Assembly (NCBI GenBank): GCA_020055645.1
Contig: CM034547.1
Span: 59,646,909 to 59,710,908, forward strand
DNA from: Tomocerus qinae
Lineage: Eukaryota > Arthropoda > Collembola > Entomobryomorpha > Tomoceridae
Direction: 5' to 3'
DNA length: 64,000 bases
This document shows, in pieces, positions 46,352-58,439 of the stretch. Both the position numbers and the translations under genes were made by a program. Below the pieces are notes generated by a model. It did not search any database and was not told the DNA's origin. It was given only the letters and a program-made list of their open reading frames with translations. Position 1 is the stretch's first letter, and every line of letters starts with the position of its first letter.

Positions 46352-47014
46352 TGTTGTGGGATAGACAATGACAATACGTAGTAGTACGTTATAAACACAC
46401 GATCACACGACCCAGCCAAAACCCAATATTTACATTTTTAGGCTCAGATTTCGTCAAATCTTTTTGCTTCTGTCTCGGAAAAATTTCGAATGCGAAAGTC
46501 ATCAAACAAAACAAAAGTTATGAAAGTTCAAGGTGTAATGCATTTGCATAGTGCATAGCATATTATTATCATAGTCAATAATGTCAGTATTGTAAATCCG
46601 TGAATTCGGTCTTCAAAGTACTTTGTCATTTGTAAAGAGAAAAATCAACCCAAGATCCAAAAAAGTAATATACAATAATAATTGATCAGTATTTAAGTTT
46701 TATGACATTACTTTCACCAAGTCTACCTCTACCTTCACTCTCCCGTTGTCGATTTGGTTGTTGGTGTGAGTGAATAGGAATAAACCGATGAACATAAGGA
46801 TTTAACGGTAAATTCTTATTGATTATTTATTATATTATTGCCGTAATGGCGTATATTTGATATTGATACGATAAAATATCAACATCAAACATAGTTGTTA
46901 TTGTTAGTGCGTTCAATCAACTTTAAGATCGAAAACTAACCAAAAGAAAGAAAATGTCAAATTTTTAATGAAATTAATATAACATTTTGCATTGTATTGT
47001 AGTAAATTGTATTA
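46352..47014. other. Intergenic stretch
   Basis: AT-rich, no gene or clear repeat. If the candidate gene at 44240-46351 is real, its 5' end or further exons would be here. Confidence 0.35.
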
Positions 47015-47275
47015 ATAGACGTTTCCCACAATTCCAGGATAACACATGCAGGTACTGTAGTCATTTCAATACCTATTCATGTTAATTTAGTGACCGGTCA
47101 CCAATTGTGGGAAACCTCTATTAGTGAGTTACTTTCATATGTTGATTTAAAAGTAATTTAGAGAGGTTTTTCACAATTAGTGACCGGTCACAAAACCAAA
47201 TTAACATGAATTGGCATTGAAATGCCTTCAATACCTGTTTGTGTTATTCTGGAAATTGTGAGAAACGTCTGTTTA
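47014..47275. mobile_element. Two MITEs with a GTGACCGGTCAC palindrome, head to head
   Basis: First copy about 47014-47123, ends TAATAGACGTTTCCCACAATT and the near-complement AATTGTGGGAAACCTCTATTA. Second copy about 47160-47275 in opposite orientation. Both contain GTGACCGGTCAC next to one end and a CAATACCT...TTAACATGAAT body. Too short to code. Confidence 0.7.
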
Positions 47276-47610
47276 TAATATTATTTTATGTGATTTATGG
47301 TTTTTGTGGCTGTTTGCTGTGGCCTATATAGTCACTATCACTATAGGTTGAAGTTGAATTAAAAAAATAGTTTTTAGACTTGTTTTTTTGATTGATAGTG
47401 GATGATGACTGATTATATGACTTATAACATGTCAAATGTCAATTATGTCATATCATTGTTGGTTTCCCTTGTTTTTCAAGGGGCCATTCAAAATGTTCAC
47501 TCACATGTTCATGTTTACACCTTCTCTTCTCAGTGGGTTTTCGTTTCCTCCTAGTTTCCACATACTATAACCACGTATATATTGCCTCCTATATAGACCC
47601 AGCTGCCTAA

Positions 47611-47730
47611 ATAGAGGTTTCTCACAAACGGTGACCTGTCACCAAATTAACATGAATAGGTATTGAAATGACTCCAATACCTGTCTATTTCAATGGATTT
47701 CTAATCCTGAAGTTATGACAAACGTCTCTT
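47611..47730. mobile_element. Third MITE of the same family
   Basis: AATAGAGGTTTCTCACAA, GTGACCTGTCACC, TTAACATGAATAGGTATTGAA, ending GACAAACGTCTCTT. Related to both copies at 47014-47275, same orientation as the second, with the palindrome changed at one base. Confidence 0.65.
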
Positions 47731-48648
47731 CAGCCCTGGGGTTCAGGTTTGAGGGAAGGGAAACTGGCTTTCCCTGGGAAAGATTATTATTATTATTATT
47801 ATTGATAACGGGAAGGGAAAAGCATTTAAATTAGAAGGGATAAGGAAAGAGCAACTATTTTCACTTTTCAGTTACCGAGAAATTTTTTTATGGTAAATAG
47901 GGAAATGGTTTTAGGTAATATGTAATTTATTTTTGCCCCGAGCGAGGGAATTAAGGGAAATCATGAACTTTTTTGACCTACAATCCAGGCCGCCAGGCTC
48001 AGGGAAAATGGAAGTAGGGAAAAACATTTTCGGCTCGGAGGAAGGTTGGTAGATTTCGAATAGCCGTTTTTCAGGAACAATGATGACCAGAAGGTGTCAG
48101 TATTCTTTCTATTTCTAAAAAAGCTGAATTTCACCTTTTTCATCCTCCTGATTCCTCCTACAATCAAACTATAAACCTAGGAACACAATAACAAAAAAGG
48201 CCTACTAAATCATCTCATTCATGACCGTTTAAAACATTCGCCCTACCCGAAGTCTCAGATATACGGAATAAGGTCCTCACTGAAGTCCTTATACAGCCAA
48301 GGCCACTGAGCCAAGTTGAGTTGACCAAATGAGTCTCAATTTAGTAAATTCCCTTTGCCTCATAATTCAGACACGATTGCGATAAACCAAAGAACCTAGA
48401 ATAAAATATAAATAAACTAACACATTTTCAATGCAACCTTCTGTAATTTCTGTCTTAATTATTAGATTTGTTTTAAGCAAGAAACGAACTTATGTAGATA
48501 GTTTGTGTTTTTATTTTTGTAATTTATTCAGTTTAGATTCCTTACCTTACCGTCAAGTTACCATTCTTATTCTTGTTCATATATATATATATCTAAATAC
48601 GAGATATATTTCCATGATATATCTTAATCTTAATACTATAGTTTTTCA
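47731..48648. other. Intergenic stretch
   Basis: GGGAAGGGAAAA-type low complexity and an (ATT)n run near 47786-47806. A hydrophobic open frame leads into the possible exon at 48649. No other signal. Confidence 0.35.
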
Positions 48649-48691
48649 GGAAACTGAGAAAGAGGATTTTAAAGAGTATTATGACCCATAA
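48649..48691 (+). CDS. Possible last coding exon of an unidentified gene
   Basis: A TTTTTCAG acceptor is followed by ETEKEDFKEYYDP and a stop at 48691. A likely poly(A) signal (AATAAA) follows near 48920. The acidic tail is typical of C-termini, but no upstream exon was identified and the segment is very short. Confidence 0.25.
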
Positions 48692-48699
48692 TTTATGGG

Positions 48700-50737
48700 T
48701 AATATATTATAGGCTCTGGCTCTATTGACAATGGGTTGCGATTTTACGTGGATTGAGACTTTTTTGTTTGTAAATTTGTAATTTGCATGTTGGTTCAGTT
48801 TCAGTGAGATTTAAGTTGTGTTGTAGTAGCTCGTTTATATTACAGTGTTGTTTGAAAGTTTGTATATCTACTATCTACCTATAGTGTGTCAATCTTCTAG
48901 TGAGTTTTGTTTTTGTACAAATAAATGCAAAAAGATTCAGTCAGTTTTTTTAAATATGGATTGGGACTCTTTAACTTTTAAACTAAAAAAGGGTTTAATT
49001 AAAGTCAAATAAGTCAAGTCAGAAGTCAAGTCAAAGTCATACGATATAAAATATAGAATATCTATAAAATACCGTGGTCCGTTAATACATAGAAAATACT
49101 TCATGTGCTAGGGGAGTTGCGACCTTAAATCCTCGAAAGGAGGAGGGGGATTTTTTGGACTTAGGGAGGGCAGGGGTTATTGGGAAACCGCTTTAAAACA
49201 TCATATGTAAGTGTTAAAATAAGGACATACAGGAGCTTATCAAATTTTAAATAAAAATTCTGCCATTTTATTTTTCTGACTTTACTTTGGGTAGATCCCT
49301 GGCTCTTTGGTATTTTCCATGTATCCGTAGTGTAGTACGTGGTCTATTAATAGCTTTTAGCTTAACTGTCTCACTTGTCTCGGTGTTTTGTTTTACCTCC
49401 TTTAGTTATTATTATTATTATGTACATTATTCAAGAAATTGGAAGTATTTAAAATTTGTACTTATGCTGAACTTCTATTCTAACTGAATAGGTAATCCTG
49501 GCTGAATACATTGAATACGTCGTTCGACGCGTCTCCCCCTCAAAAAGACTCAAGACTCCTTGAAGGCTTCGCTTTTACTGCACTGCAGTGAAAGTACTTA
49601 TAATACAATGCAAATGAACCTATGACCTATCCTAGTATCGTAATTCGTAATACCTGTTTTTCACATATTTAATGCGTGTTTTTAAAGAAAGATTTTGGTA
49701 TTATTTTATAAATCTTTCATTTTAATAAGTCTAACTAAAATCATGTCTACTTTGCAAATGTAATTTTATAAAAAATAGTACGATAGATTGCCGGCAGAAT
49801 ATCTATATAGAGATTGATGAACATTTTGTTTTGTTGTGTTTTTAAAGGACGCAGTCAGAGTAATCAAAGGTTTCGTGTTTGTTAAAGAACAAGTCGTAAT
49901 TATTTTATATGGCAGTATTGCCTATTAAATAGGTATATTGTTAAAATTTGCCATTATCAGATTATCACAATCAAATGATATATTTTACCTTTTAAAACTA
50001 CATTTATAATAATGTCATTTTTATGACACCTTAAACTCATTTTGCAATACATTATTAGTTACCTATAATATCAGACTGCATTCAATTTAACATTTCTATG
50101 ATAAAACAAATTGTTTTTCATTTGGGAAAGCTGATTACAATAATATTTTGTATAACAACTAGAAGCACAGCATCAATCAAACAGGTTCACTTGTACAAAT
50201 GCATTACCTTCACAAACAAACGAGCAAAAAACATAAAAGTGAGTTGGCTGAATGCAAAAGATACACAAAACACATTAGCGTATACTACGCCCTAATCTCT
50301 CTTTACATTGCATAGCATTCGCTTTAGTCGAATCATCTCCGTAGTCCGTAGTCACCTCACCGCACTAAACTAACACACGCCAGTTTTACAAGTTGTGAAT
50401 ACCTAATTATTATATAGTGAATCGTGCTTGTGTGGAGAACAGTGCTACTGCTAGAGTTGTGTGAAATCAAGAATCTTTATCCTCTCTCAGATTCCTCTCT
50501 GCCAAAACCACAACTGCTTAACCAACTTCATCACAACGAAAACGCATCTGAAGAGAAGCTGATAGTATAAATAGACAATAGTTAGAGTTACAAGTGCAGA
50601 AAGTGCAGATTGTTTGTGTTAGTTCTAAAATAAGATCGCTTTGTGTTGCAATTACTTGCAAATAGTGTTTGTTTGCCCTAAGTAGCCTTCATTAAAATAC
50701 AAGATCAGTCAGAACCGAAATTAAGAAGACCTCAAAA
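48700..50737. other. Intergenic stretch before the 50738 gene
   Basis: No gene supported. A 66-codon frame at 49287 has a hydrophobic stretch but no homology. The 5' UTR of the next gene probably begins within the last 350 bp, where base composition becomes more balanced. Confidence 0.4.
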
Positions 50738-52368
50738 ATGGCTTTTATGATGCCAGTAGTGAAGAAGAACTATGCTTTATATGGAAAACAAAGAAAGACC
50801 TCATCAGAAACAGATGGTCACAGAAAAACATCGCAACCAATTAACACTCAAGGGATGGGTGCGGGTCGAAGAAAAGTCAGATCGGAAGGTCCCAGTCTAT
50901 CAACTTCTCCAGCTGCTGTGCTCGGATCGGAGGTAACAATGTCAAATGCAATGCATCATTCTACGACGAAGCCTATAGGTATGAGGCGAGTCAGAGGCTC
51001 TGCTCCAGCCTTGGCGCCTTCCGCATCTCTGATAAAAAGGTATGTTCCTGTTGTAATCATTTGCATATTTTTTACTGCGAAACTCGCATGAGTACCTGTC
51101 ATTCTTTATTGTTTACGTTTATTATGTTGCCCATGCATTACATATTATGCGTTAATGTACGACGTATACTTGGATTGTGTGACCCAACTAACCAAACTTC
51201 AAACTTTTAACATGTTGTGTAAACCTATAAGTGCTAATTTTCCGTATACATATATAGGAAAAAGGGAATCAGGAATTTATTTAGCATACAATATTCTAAA
51301 TAAAAATAAGACGAAGTATCAGTATCACATAGTCTATATTATTATAGTCTAAAGTCTATATGCACCGCGTTTGGAATTTGGAATAGTCTCTTTGTTAGTC
51401 TATCTTGACCGTAATCTAATAATGCACATGCACCTCAGTTAATCAACGATAATTTTATTTTTCGCGTTTGTATATCTCTGTACCGTACCTGTACCTGACC
51501 AAGATTATTTATGTTAGGTAAATGTATATCTAATCTTTCCTATCAACCTAAATGCCTATTTTCTAACTGGATTTTTGTCACATTTTTAGTTAGTAGACTA
51601 TTAGTATATATGCATGCAGTATGTACATTTTGCCTAAGTGTGTAGCATATATAGGCATAATATATAGATAACGACTTAGATAAGAATGTAGAATAGATTA
51701 CTATTTTAATAAATGTTTGCTTCATTAATCATAGTCAAAAAGTCATCAATTGTACCATCATCGTGATTCATGATTTGTAATACATTTGGCGATTGACTCT
51801 TATAGGAAGACAGATAGAAAAGAGACGAATTATAGATGTTACTGACAGCTTTTTGAATTTTTTTGCAAACCCAGGGTTGGGCTTTTGATGGATACTCTTG
51901 TCACCATTATCGCTGTAAAACCCTTAAAATAGTGTTTAAACTGTTGCTTTCATGTTTTTTCATTTTTCTGACACATGAGTTTGGCTGGGTTTGAAGAGTA
52001 GGACATGCGACACAAATCCAAGAAATGTGAAATATTAATTTAAGTATGACTATTCAGCAGTTCAATAAATAGCGCAAATAGGTATTACTTATTGCAGTGC
52101 AATGCAAGTATAACACACTTGTCTAATGACTTAAATAAAATTAGAAAATTTTATTTGTTGATTTTCTTATAGTCATAGCGTCCATGGAGGACCAAGCACA
52201 GCCCCTACAGGAAGTTCTCCAGGCCCTATTTCTTCACCTTCGAGGTCAGCAAGTTCATCGTCTTCGTCTTCCGGCTCAACGGGAGCAATAGGCCGATTCC
52301 ACACAAAGCTTGTCGCAAGGTTGAGAAGATCGCTTCGATTTAAGGATGCAGACCAAGCGACATCGTAG
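50738..52368 (+). CDS. Unrecognised small basic Ser-rich protein, two exons
   Basis: Exons 50738-51039 and 52173-52368, a phase-2 GT-AG intron of 1.1 kb, give 165 residues. The start has a good context (CAAAAATGG). The N-terminus MAFMMPVVKKNYALYGKQ is followed by a Ser/Thr/Arg-rich middle with RKTSS and KVRSEGPSLS segments that look like basophilic kinase sites. The C-terminus is a run of Ser, then GRFHTKLVARLRRSLRFKD, a strongly amphipathic basic helix that could bind membrane, calmodulin or a partner. There are no membrane helices and no signal peptide. I do not recognise the family; the ordered ends joined by low complexity suggest an adaptor or regulator. On the opposite strand an 84-codon frame overlaps exon 2 and is a shadow. 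Confidence 0.6.
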
Positions 52369-54300
52369 CAGGGGACAAGTTGAAAGAAAGCTGCAGCAGT
52401 TATGAAGAAGCGACCTTGATATTGCATTCTTCTGACAAGACTGACTATCTACACGTAGGACATTGAGTCATTTGCTATAATGGAAAGAATGAAAATGGCT
52501 TATCGGATTCATGTTCATAGCTCAAAAATCACTTACCTATCTATTATATTTGAGTTATTTTGTTGTTTTTGATGTTGTAATAGCGTGAAAAGCTTGTGAA
52601 GAAATAACTAATAACAGTTTAAATTAGGTATATAGGTGTTACTGTTAATGTTGATAGGCCGCTACATATATTATTTGTTTAAAATAGTTTTCTTATCTTG
52701 TGGTTTTTTTCTCACCTATCCACCCACATTTAATAATGCTTTATTTATATTGCCAATTTGTCAAATATGTACATTACATTATTATAAAGCGTTGTATTTA
52801 CTGTTAACGGACACACTGACCATTAATGTACGCTTATCGAAATTCAACAGAATACTAAATGTGAATAGTTATAAAACTGAGATAATGTAGATTGTAGAAG
52901 CGGCAGTTACCATATATTTTATTCATTTTGATTCATATAGCGGATATTTGTGGGAATATTGGTATTGGCTGGCGTGTTACATTTATTATTTTTAAAGACT
53001 CGAAAAATGTATATTGTATACTGTTGCCATTATTAGGGGGAATCCCGCCCTGTACCTGGTAGGCGCACGTGTAGACTTTAATACTTTTGGGGAAACCAAG
53101 TATTAAAACCATCTATTGAAGTAGAAAGCCTAATCGTAGTCATTTATTTTTTGTAGTCAAATTCAGGACTGCATCCAAATTGTAACTGTAAATATTAGAT
53201 TCCAATGCACAATATTTTAGCTGTTTCGGAGTCCAATAAAGCTGTTTAATTGTACCGCCCACATAAAGTTATAGTAGAAGTAGACAATGTTGGATGTTCC
53301 TTTTTATTGCGTTGTTTGTATGTAATTTAAACATGGACATTAATCTCTCAGTGCAGTATGATCAAAATGCATACAAATAGTAACTGTTATATGTAATTGT
53401 GATTATTATAGGATTAAAATATTTAACTTAATACTTAATGACGTGATGACAAATTGTTGCAGATAGCCAATCAATGTAAGATGTACGTAGAAAACTGCCA
53501 TTTTTGGACAAATGCACTATGTAGTGGCAATATTCTTTTAGTTGACTGCATAAAACATATCCCACTGTAAGGAATTTAAACTGTTTTTGATCTTCTTTTA
53601 GCTAACAAATATTATTTTTGTTTAACTATAAGTTAACCCTGTGAATCTGTAGACGTGAATAATGCTAACACTAATGTTGATGTGACAATGCCTGATGTTA
53701 TGATAATGCTTAAGTACCTATACACAAAAAGTTTATGGACGTATGAACGTAAGCTGTTGATGTAATGATCTAAATATATAGCATGTAATGTACACAATAA
53801 TACAATCTTCCAAGTTGTGGAGTAAAGTCATTCTGTAGATTTATTTGGTGCTAATCAGTCGTGTACATGCGCAATACGTAATCGTATAATTTTCTGAATT
53901 TACATGGATAATAATAATGACAGCGGTTTGTATTTAACAGTAATGTGATTCTTGGGAATCCACTTACGGCTACCACATGTAAACTTGCGTCATTGTAGAC
54001 GTAGTAGTGTCTAACGAAACTATGTATTCAGTAAGATAATTACAGTAAGAACAGTTACTGCGGTGTACAGTAGATAAATAGATAATAATTTGCCATACTC
54101 ATTTAATAATCGTGAAAACGTAAGAGGTGTAGTCGTAATAGTCTGTATTTTCTTATTCGATGAAAACTGCAGTTTTGCAAAAAGATACTTATTTGACATC
54201 GCAAATGTAGAACTGTAGAGACTTGTTAAGTAGAGTTAGCTATAATGATGTTACAATACATTATGCAATGCAATTTCTCCTCTTTGTTTGTATTTATTAA
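52369..54300 (+). other. Probable long 3' UTR of the 50738 gene
   Basis: No coding signal. AATAAA at 53235-53240 is a candidate poly(A) signal. A TGTAAATA (53187-53194) matches the Pumilio-binding consensus TGTANATA. Further TGTA motifs and low repeat content continue to about 54300. Extent of the transcript is inference. Confidence 0.4.
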
Positions 54301-55398
54301 ATTTAAGAATACACCATTGTAGCTTATTAGCTTATAAATTGTCCGCGTCACGACTCACACCGATATATAATATGTAGTCTGGCTCTTGGCCAATAGTTTT
54401 GTTTTCAATTCGAAGGTCTTGTATTATAATTGAGTAAACACTATAATCAGTAAAAGTAATTTTAATAATTAATTTTTTCTTTGCTTGGGCATTAATAATA
54501 TTTCCTTTTTGCAAGATTAGCTTTAAGTCAAAGGAGTGTGCTATGAATAACTGCAATCTTGGGGTTTGGAGTGAGTGAGACGTTGGCAATATATGACAAT
54601 TAATGCAAAGAGCCTTCCCATGGTTAATTTTAAATTATAATCGTCATCTAATAAATGTCAATATGTCTTTTGGTGTTTGTCAATAAATCAATTGTTGCCT
54701 ATCAATAAGTACTTGTACAAAACATTCATTTGTCTAACCGGCATACCATTGACAATCACATACATTGAAAAGGTACTATAAATAAACTTAACTGGTAAAT
54801 ATATCCCTATTTCCAAAGACGTATTTAGGGCGGCTTCACAGGCTAAATATCCGAGAATCCCCCGCCCCTCAAAACCCAAGAAAAATAAATTTTTCTCAAA
54901 ATAGCAAAAAAAATTTCGTCAAAAAATGCCAAACATTTTCATTAAAAAATCTATAAAATATTAGCCCCCGCCGAAACTCAGTTCTGTATACTTGCTTGTC
55001 TAATAATCTATGTCCTCAATCTGTCAGAAGTCAGAACATAATAAGTCAATGCCTACGCTACTCCAAAACCGTCTTTAATTTCACTATAGTATTACCATGT
55101 ATCATGTATTCCTAACTCACCTCACCTGTAATGGCAGTAGTAGGTTAAAATTAAAAGGAGTGCAGCGCAATTGAATGCATTCAAATGTTAGTTGGTGTCA
55201 GTGTCAGTTACAGTTGAGCGAGTTCATATAACAATTCATAAATGGACATAATTTACTTCATGTAAATATCACGGTTCTTCCATATCTTCTGCAAATGCCG
55301 AGCAACTTGAGTTGATTATCAAAGGATTATGATTTTTGGACGTAGCATCACTGCTACTGAGTATTAATACCCTAAGCAGCATGCATAGCTAATTCCGT
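54301..55398. other. Intergenic stretch
   Basis: An 85-codon minus-strand frame at 54332-54589 has no recognisable homology. From about 54815 to 54990 lies a C-rich, A-rich segment (GAATCCCCCGCCCCTC, CCCCCGCCG) that resembles the short G-rich MITEs of this window but lacks clear ends. Confidence 0.35.
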
Positions 55399-55406
55399 GT
55401 TGCAAG

Positions 55407-55577
55407 CAGAAAAAAATTTCGGGAGGGGCACCGAGAAAAAATTGGCTAATTTTCGGGCGAAGCGCGAAAATTTTTGCGAGTTTTTGCGATTTTAGACAAA
55501 AATTTCTTTATTTTTCTCGATCGGAGGGGGGGGGGGCACGTGTGCCCCGGTGTCCCCCCCCCCTCGCTGCGGCCTTG
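55407..55577. mobile_element. Short hAT-like MITE, G/C-rich
   Basis: 171 bp starting CAGAAAAAAATTTCGGGAGG and ending GCTGCGGCCTTG, with a run of G and a run of C inside. GTTGCAAG lies exactly on both sides (55399-55406 and 55578-55585), an 8-bp duplication. Non-coding. Confidence 0.8.
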
Positions 55578-55585
55578 GTTGCAAG

Positions 55586-56209
55586 GTAAGAGATTATATT
55601 TATGATGATATGTAGCAATGCAATCGGATCTGGATACTGTATATGCCGACACTATGTAAAGACAATCTCTTAATCAAGAGTCTGTTTTATTATTTAATGT
55701 AATTCAAAGTTAATATTTTTTTAGAAATGATGATGATATGAAGTGATCAAAAGGTTTATTGTTTGAACATATATTTTCTTGTTTTGTACATATATTATTA
55801 CACAACCTCGTGTGCCGTGTGCCTTTATCTTTAGCGTACGTGTAGTATTAGGTAATTTTTCCTAAACATAATATTTTATTATAGTAGTAATGGATGGATT
55901 TGAAAACAAAGGGGGTGACTTCATTCACTTAGTAAAAATTTGGTATCCCTTGCTGCCCCCGAAATTCAGGCTGAAACTGAAGAGGTCCAGGATACCCTCC
56001 TGTTTAATATCCAATTTACCACAATTAAAATATGACCAAATAACTACGAAAACTTTAACGCACGTACATGTATCCTACATGTACACGTGTTTAATGTTTT
56101 TTACATCAAAGTAATATTAATATTATACATCCATTCATTGCAATTCTTACATCACCGTATTAAAATGAGAAATTCAATTATTTATTCAATTGATCTTCTG
56201 ACTGAATCA
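55586..56209. other. Intergenic stretch
   Basis: AT-rich. A 74-codon frame at 55890 has no homology. Nothing else seen. Confidence 0.4.
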
Positions 56210-56217
56210 GTCACTGT

Positions 56218-56494
56218 CAGTGTTCTATTTTAGCCGGCTGAAAATGCTTTTGACCAGCCAGCCGGCTAAAACGGCTGAAATGGCTAGTGGCTAAAATGGC
56301 CAAAAATCATGGTTTTTAAAATTTTCCGCCAAATCAAGGATGATTTTCTCTGTTCACAGAGCCCATTTGACTATTTTTGGCCATTTCAGCCATTTTGGCC
56401 ATTTCAACCACTGGCTAACAAAGAATTTTAACCAGCCGGCCGGCCATTTTAGCCAGCCATTTTAACCAACCAGCCGGCTGGTCATCGAACACTG
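56218..56494. mobile_element. hAT-like MITE rich in AGCCGGCT motifs
   Basis: Ends CAGTGTTC and GAACACTG are exact inverted repeats of the kind found in hAT elements. GTCACTGT flanks both sides (56210-56217 and 56495-56502). The 277-bp body is almost entirely made of AGCCGGCTG, TTTTAGCC and GGCTAAAATGGCC motifs in both orientations. Confidence 0.88.
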
Positions 56495-56695
56495 GTCACT
56501 GTATGGTCACTGTACTTGTACTTTGTACTGTATCCGTGTATCTATTTTATGTATCAAACGAGAAACGCAGCCCGTCCTACGGACGGGGAAATAACTGTTG
56601 GTTAGCGATCAGGACTTTAGAAATTAATATCATAAAAGATAAAAGTCTGTCATGTCCTAGGAAGAAATTAAAAAGTTACAGTAGACACATAATAC

Positions 56696-57885
56696 GGCTG
56701 AATTTAGACAGCGGTGTCCCGTTTCCTTTGTTTCCTTCGTTTCCTGCGTTTCCTTCTTCCGTTTCCTCCGTTTCCTTCCTCACCGTTTCCTTCAGTGTTC
56801 TTTTAACCTCTCATATTTTCTCCGTTTTTTTCCTTAGAATGTAATAAACTAAACTACTCTTTTGTTTCCTTTGTTTCCTGCGTTTCCTTCGTTTCCTGCG
56901 TTTCGTACAAACCTAATAAAAGGCAGTACAACGCTAGTGTTTAAGGTTACCAGCCCAGTTGCTCTGATCTAGGGGACTCTCTAGCATCTGCAGGTGGTAG
57001 AAAGTCCCTGGGGACTTTCAAGCACCCTTTTTCCATTTTCAAAATGTTCCCGAAGGCAGACTAAATATTTGTTGAATTTAAGCAGCGATACCTTGTTGTA
57101 TATGTTGCCGGTCACTATTTTCGCCTCTTTTCTGACCTAACCTAATAAAAGATAAACTATTTTTAATTAGGTTAGGTCAAAAAAGACCGAAAAATAGTCA
57201 CCTGTAACACCTTGTTGTATATGTTGCCGGTCACTATTTTAGCCTCTTTTCTGACCTAACCTAATGAAAGATAAACTATTTTTAATTAGGTTAGGTCAAA
57301 AAAGACCGAAAAATAGTGACCTGTAACACCTTGTTGTATATGTTGCCGGTCACTATTTTAGCCTCTTTTCTGACCTAACCTAATAAAAAATAAACTATTT
57401 TTAATTAGGTTAGGTCAAAAAAGAACCGAAAATTAGTGACCGGTAACGAGATACTATTATTTTATGATGATGATGATTTAGAATTAATTTTGATGATAAT
57501 AATCTGCCTTCGGGAACTTTTGGGAATTATAAAAAAAGATGCTAGAAAGTCCTAGGGGACTTTCTAGCAACTGCAGATGCTAGAAAATCCCCGAGGACTT
57601 TCTAGCACCTGCAGATGCTAGAAAGTCCCCTAGATGTTGCTCTGAGAATGGGCATTGGGTACATTTACATTGTATGGACGGTGTAGGAAACGCAGGAAAT
57701 AAGGAAACGCAGGAAACAAAAGAGTAGTTTAGTACATTTTAACGGAAAGAAGGAAACGGAGAAAATATGAGAGGTTAAAAGAACACTGAAGGAAACGGTG
57801 AGGAAGGAAACGGAGGAAACGGAAGAAGGAAACGCAGGAAACGAAGGAAACAAAGGAAACGGGACACCGCTGTCTAAATTCAGCC
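56696..57885. mobile_element. Fold-back element with GTTTCCT arms and nested repeats
   Basis: Ends GGCTGAATTTAGACAGCGG and its exact complement, with CATAATAC on both sides (56688-56695 and 57886-57893), an 8-bp duplication. The outer arms (to about 56940 and from about 57660) are polypyrimidine/polypurine (GTTTCCTNNGTTTCC). Inside lies a second inverted pair around GGGACTTTCTAGCA and CTGCCTTCGGGAA, and inside that a tandem array. No coding potential; the 113-codon plus-strand frame that runs into the left arm is low-complexity. Confidence 0.85.
57090..57450. repeat. Three 119-bp tandem repeats
   Basis: Units start near TTGTTGTATATGTTGCCGG at about 57093, 57211 and 57330. Each contains the hairpin GACCTAACCTAAT...ATTAGGTTAGGTC and an inverted GTCACTATTTT/AAAATAGTGAC pair. 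Located in the centre of the fold-back element. Confidence 0.9.
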
Positions 57886-58335
57886 CATAATACTATACTG
57901 CAGGGAGACAGAAAGGGTTACGCACCACGCTACGGTGTTTGGTAGCAATCAGTACTTTTTATTATTTTTTTTATTGCGATTGCGGCGGCTGGCCTTAGTG
58001 GCAGTCGGAGCTGGCTGCTAATAATTCCGAAAGCCATTCTGTAAAACGGCCGTTTATGTCGCATGGAATTCATTTTATTATCGACTTGATAGAATCTTGT
58101 CTATCAATTGCACTGCCAAAATTTACTTCCCCTTGAGGTAGTGGAATAGCCGGACAGAGGTTAACTATGGGGTTTCGGCTGTGAAAATTGCAAATTTCGG
58201 GGGCCTTTTTCAAATAATAACCGCAGTGAGAATTTGCTAAAATGTTCCCACCGACCACTAAATAAGACTGTACAATAAGACTGCTATTGACGTATTATCC
58301 CCATGCCATGGTGCAGTTTATATACCCACGTGTTA

Positions 58336-58395
58336 GGGTAACAACCAATAACCAAGGGTAACAAACAATAGCCAAGGGTAAGAACCAATAAGGAA
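58336..58395. repeat. 20-bp tandem repeat, three units
   Basis: GGGTAACAACCAATAACCAA and two close variants in direct tandem. Each unit has a CCAATA or equivalent. Confidence 0.8.
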
Positions 58396-58439
58396 GTTGC
58401 AACTATATCTCAATAGCATTAGCAGTCTCATTAGCAGAC

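Noticed and set aside
52173..52427. 84-codon minus-strand frame with an acidic stretch
   Set aside because: It is the antisense of the Ser-rich second exon of the 50738 gene, whose splice sites and phase fit on the plus strand.
56503..56844. 113-codon frame with a Phe/Pro/Ser-rich tail
   Set aside because: It is produced by the GTTTCCT repeat of the fold-back arm; the inverted arm yields the same kind of peptide at 57665-57853.
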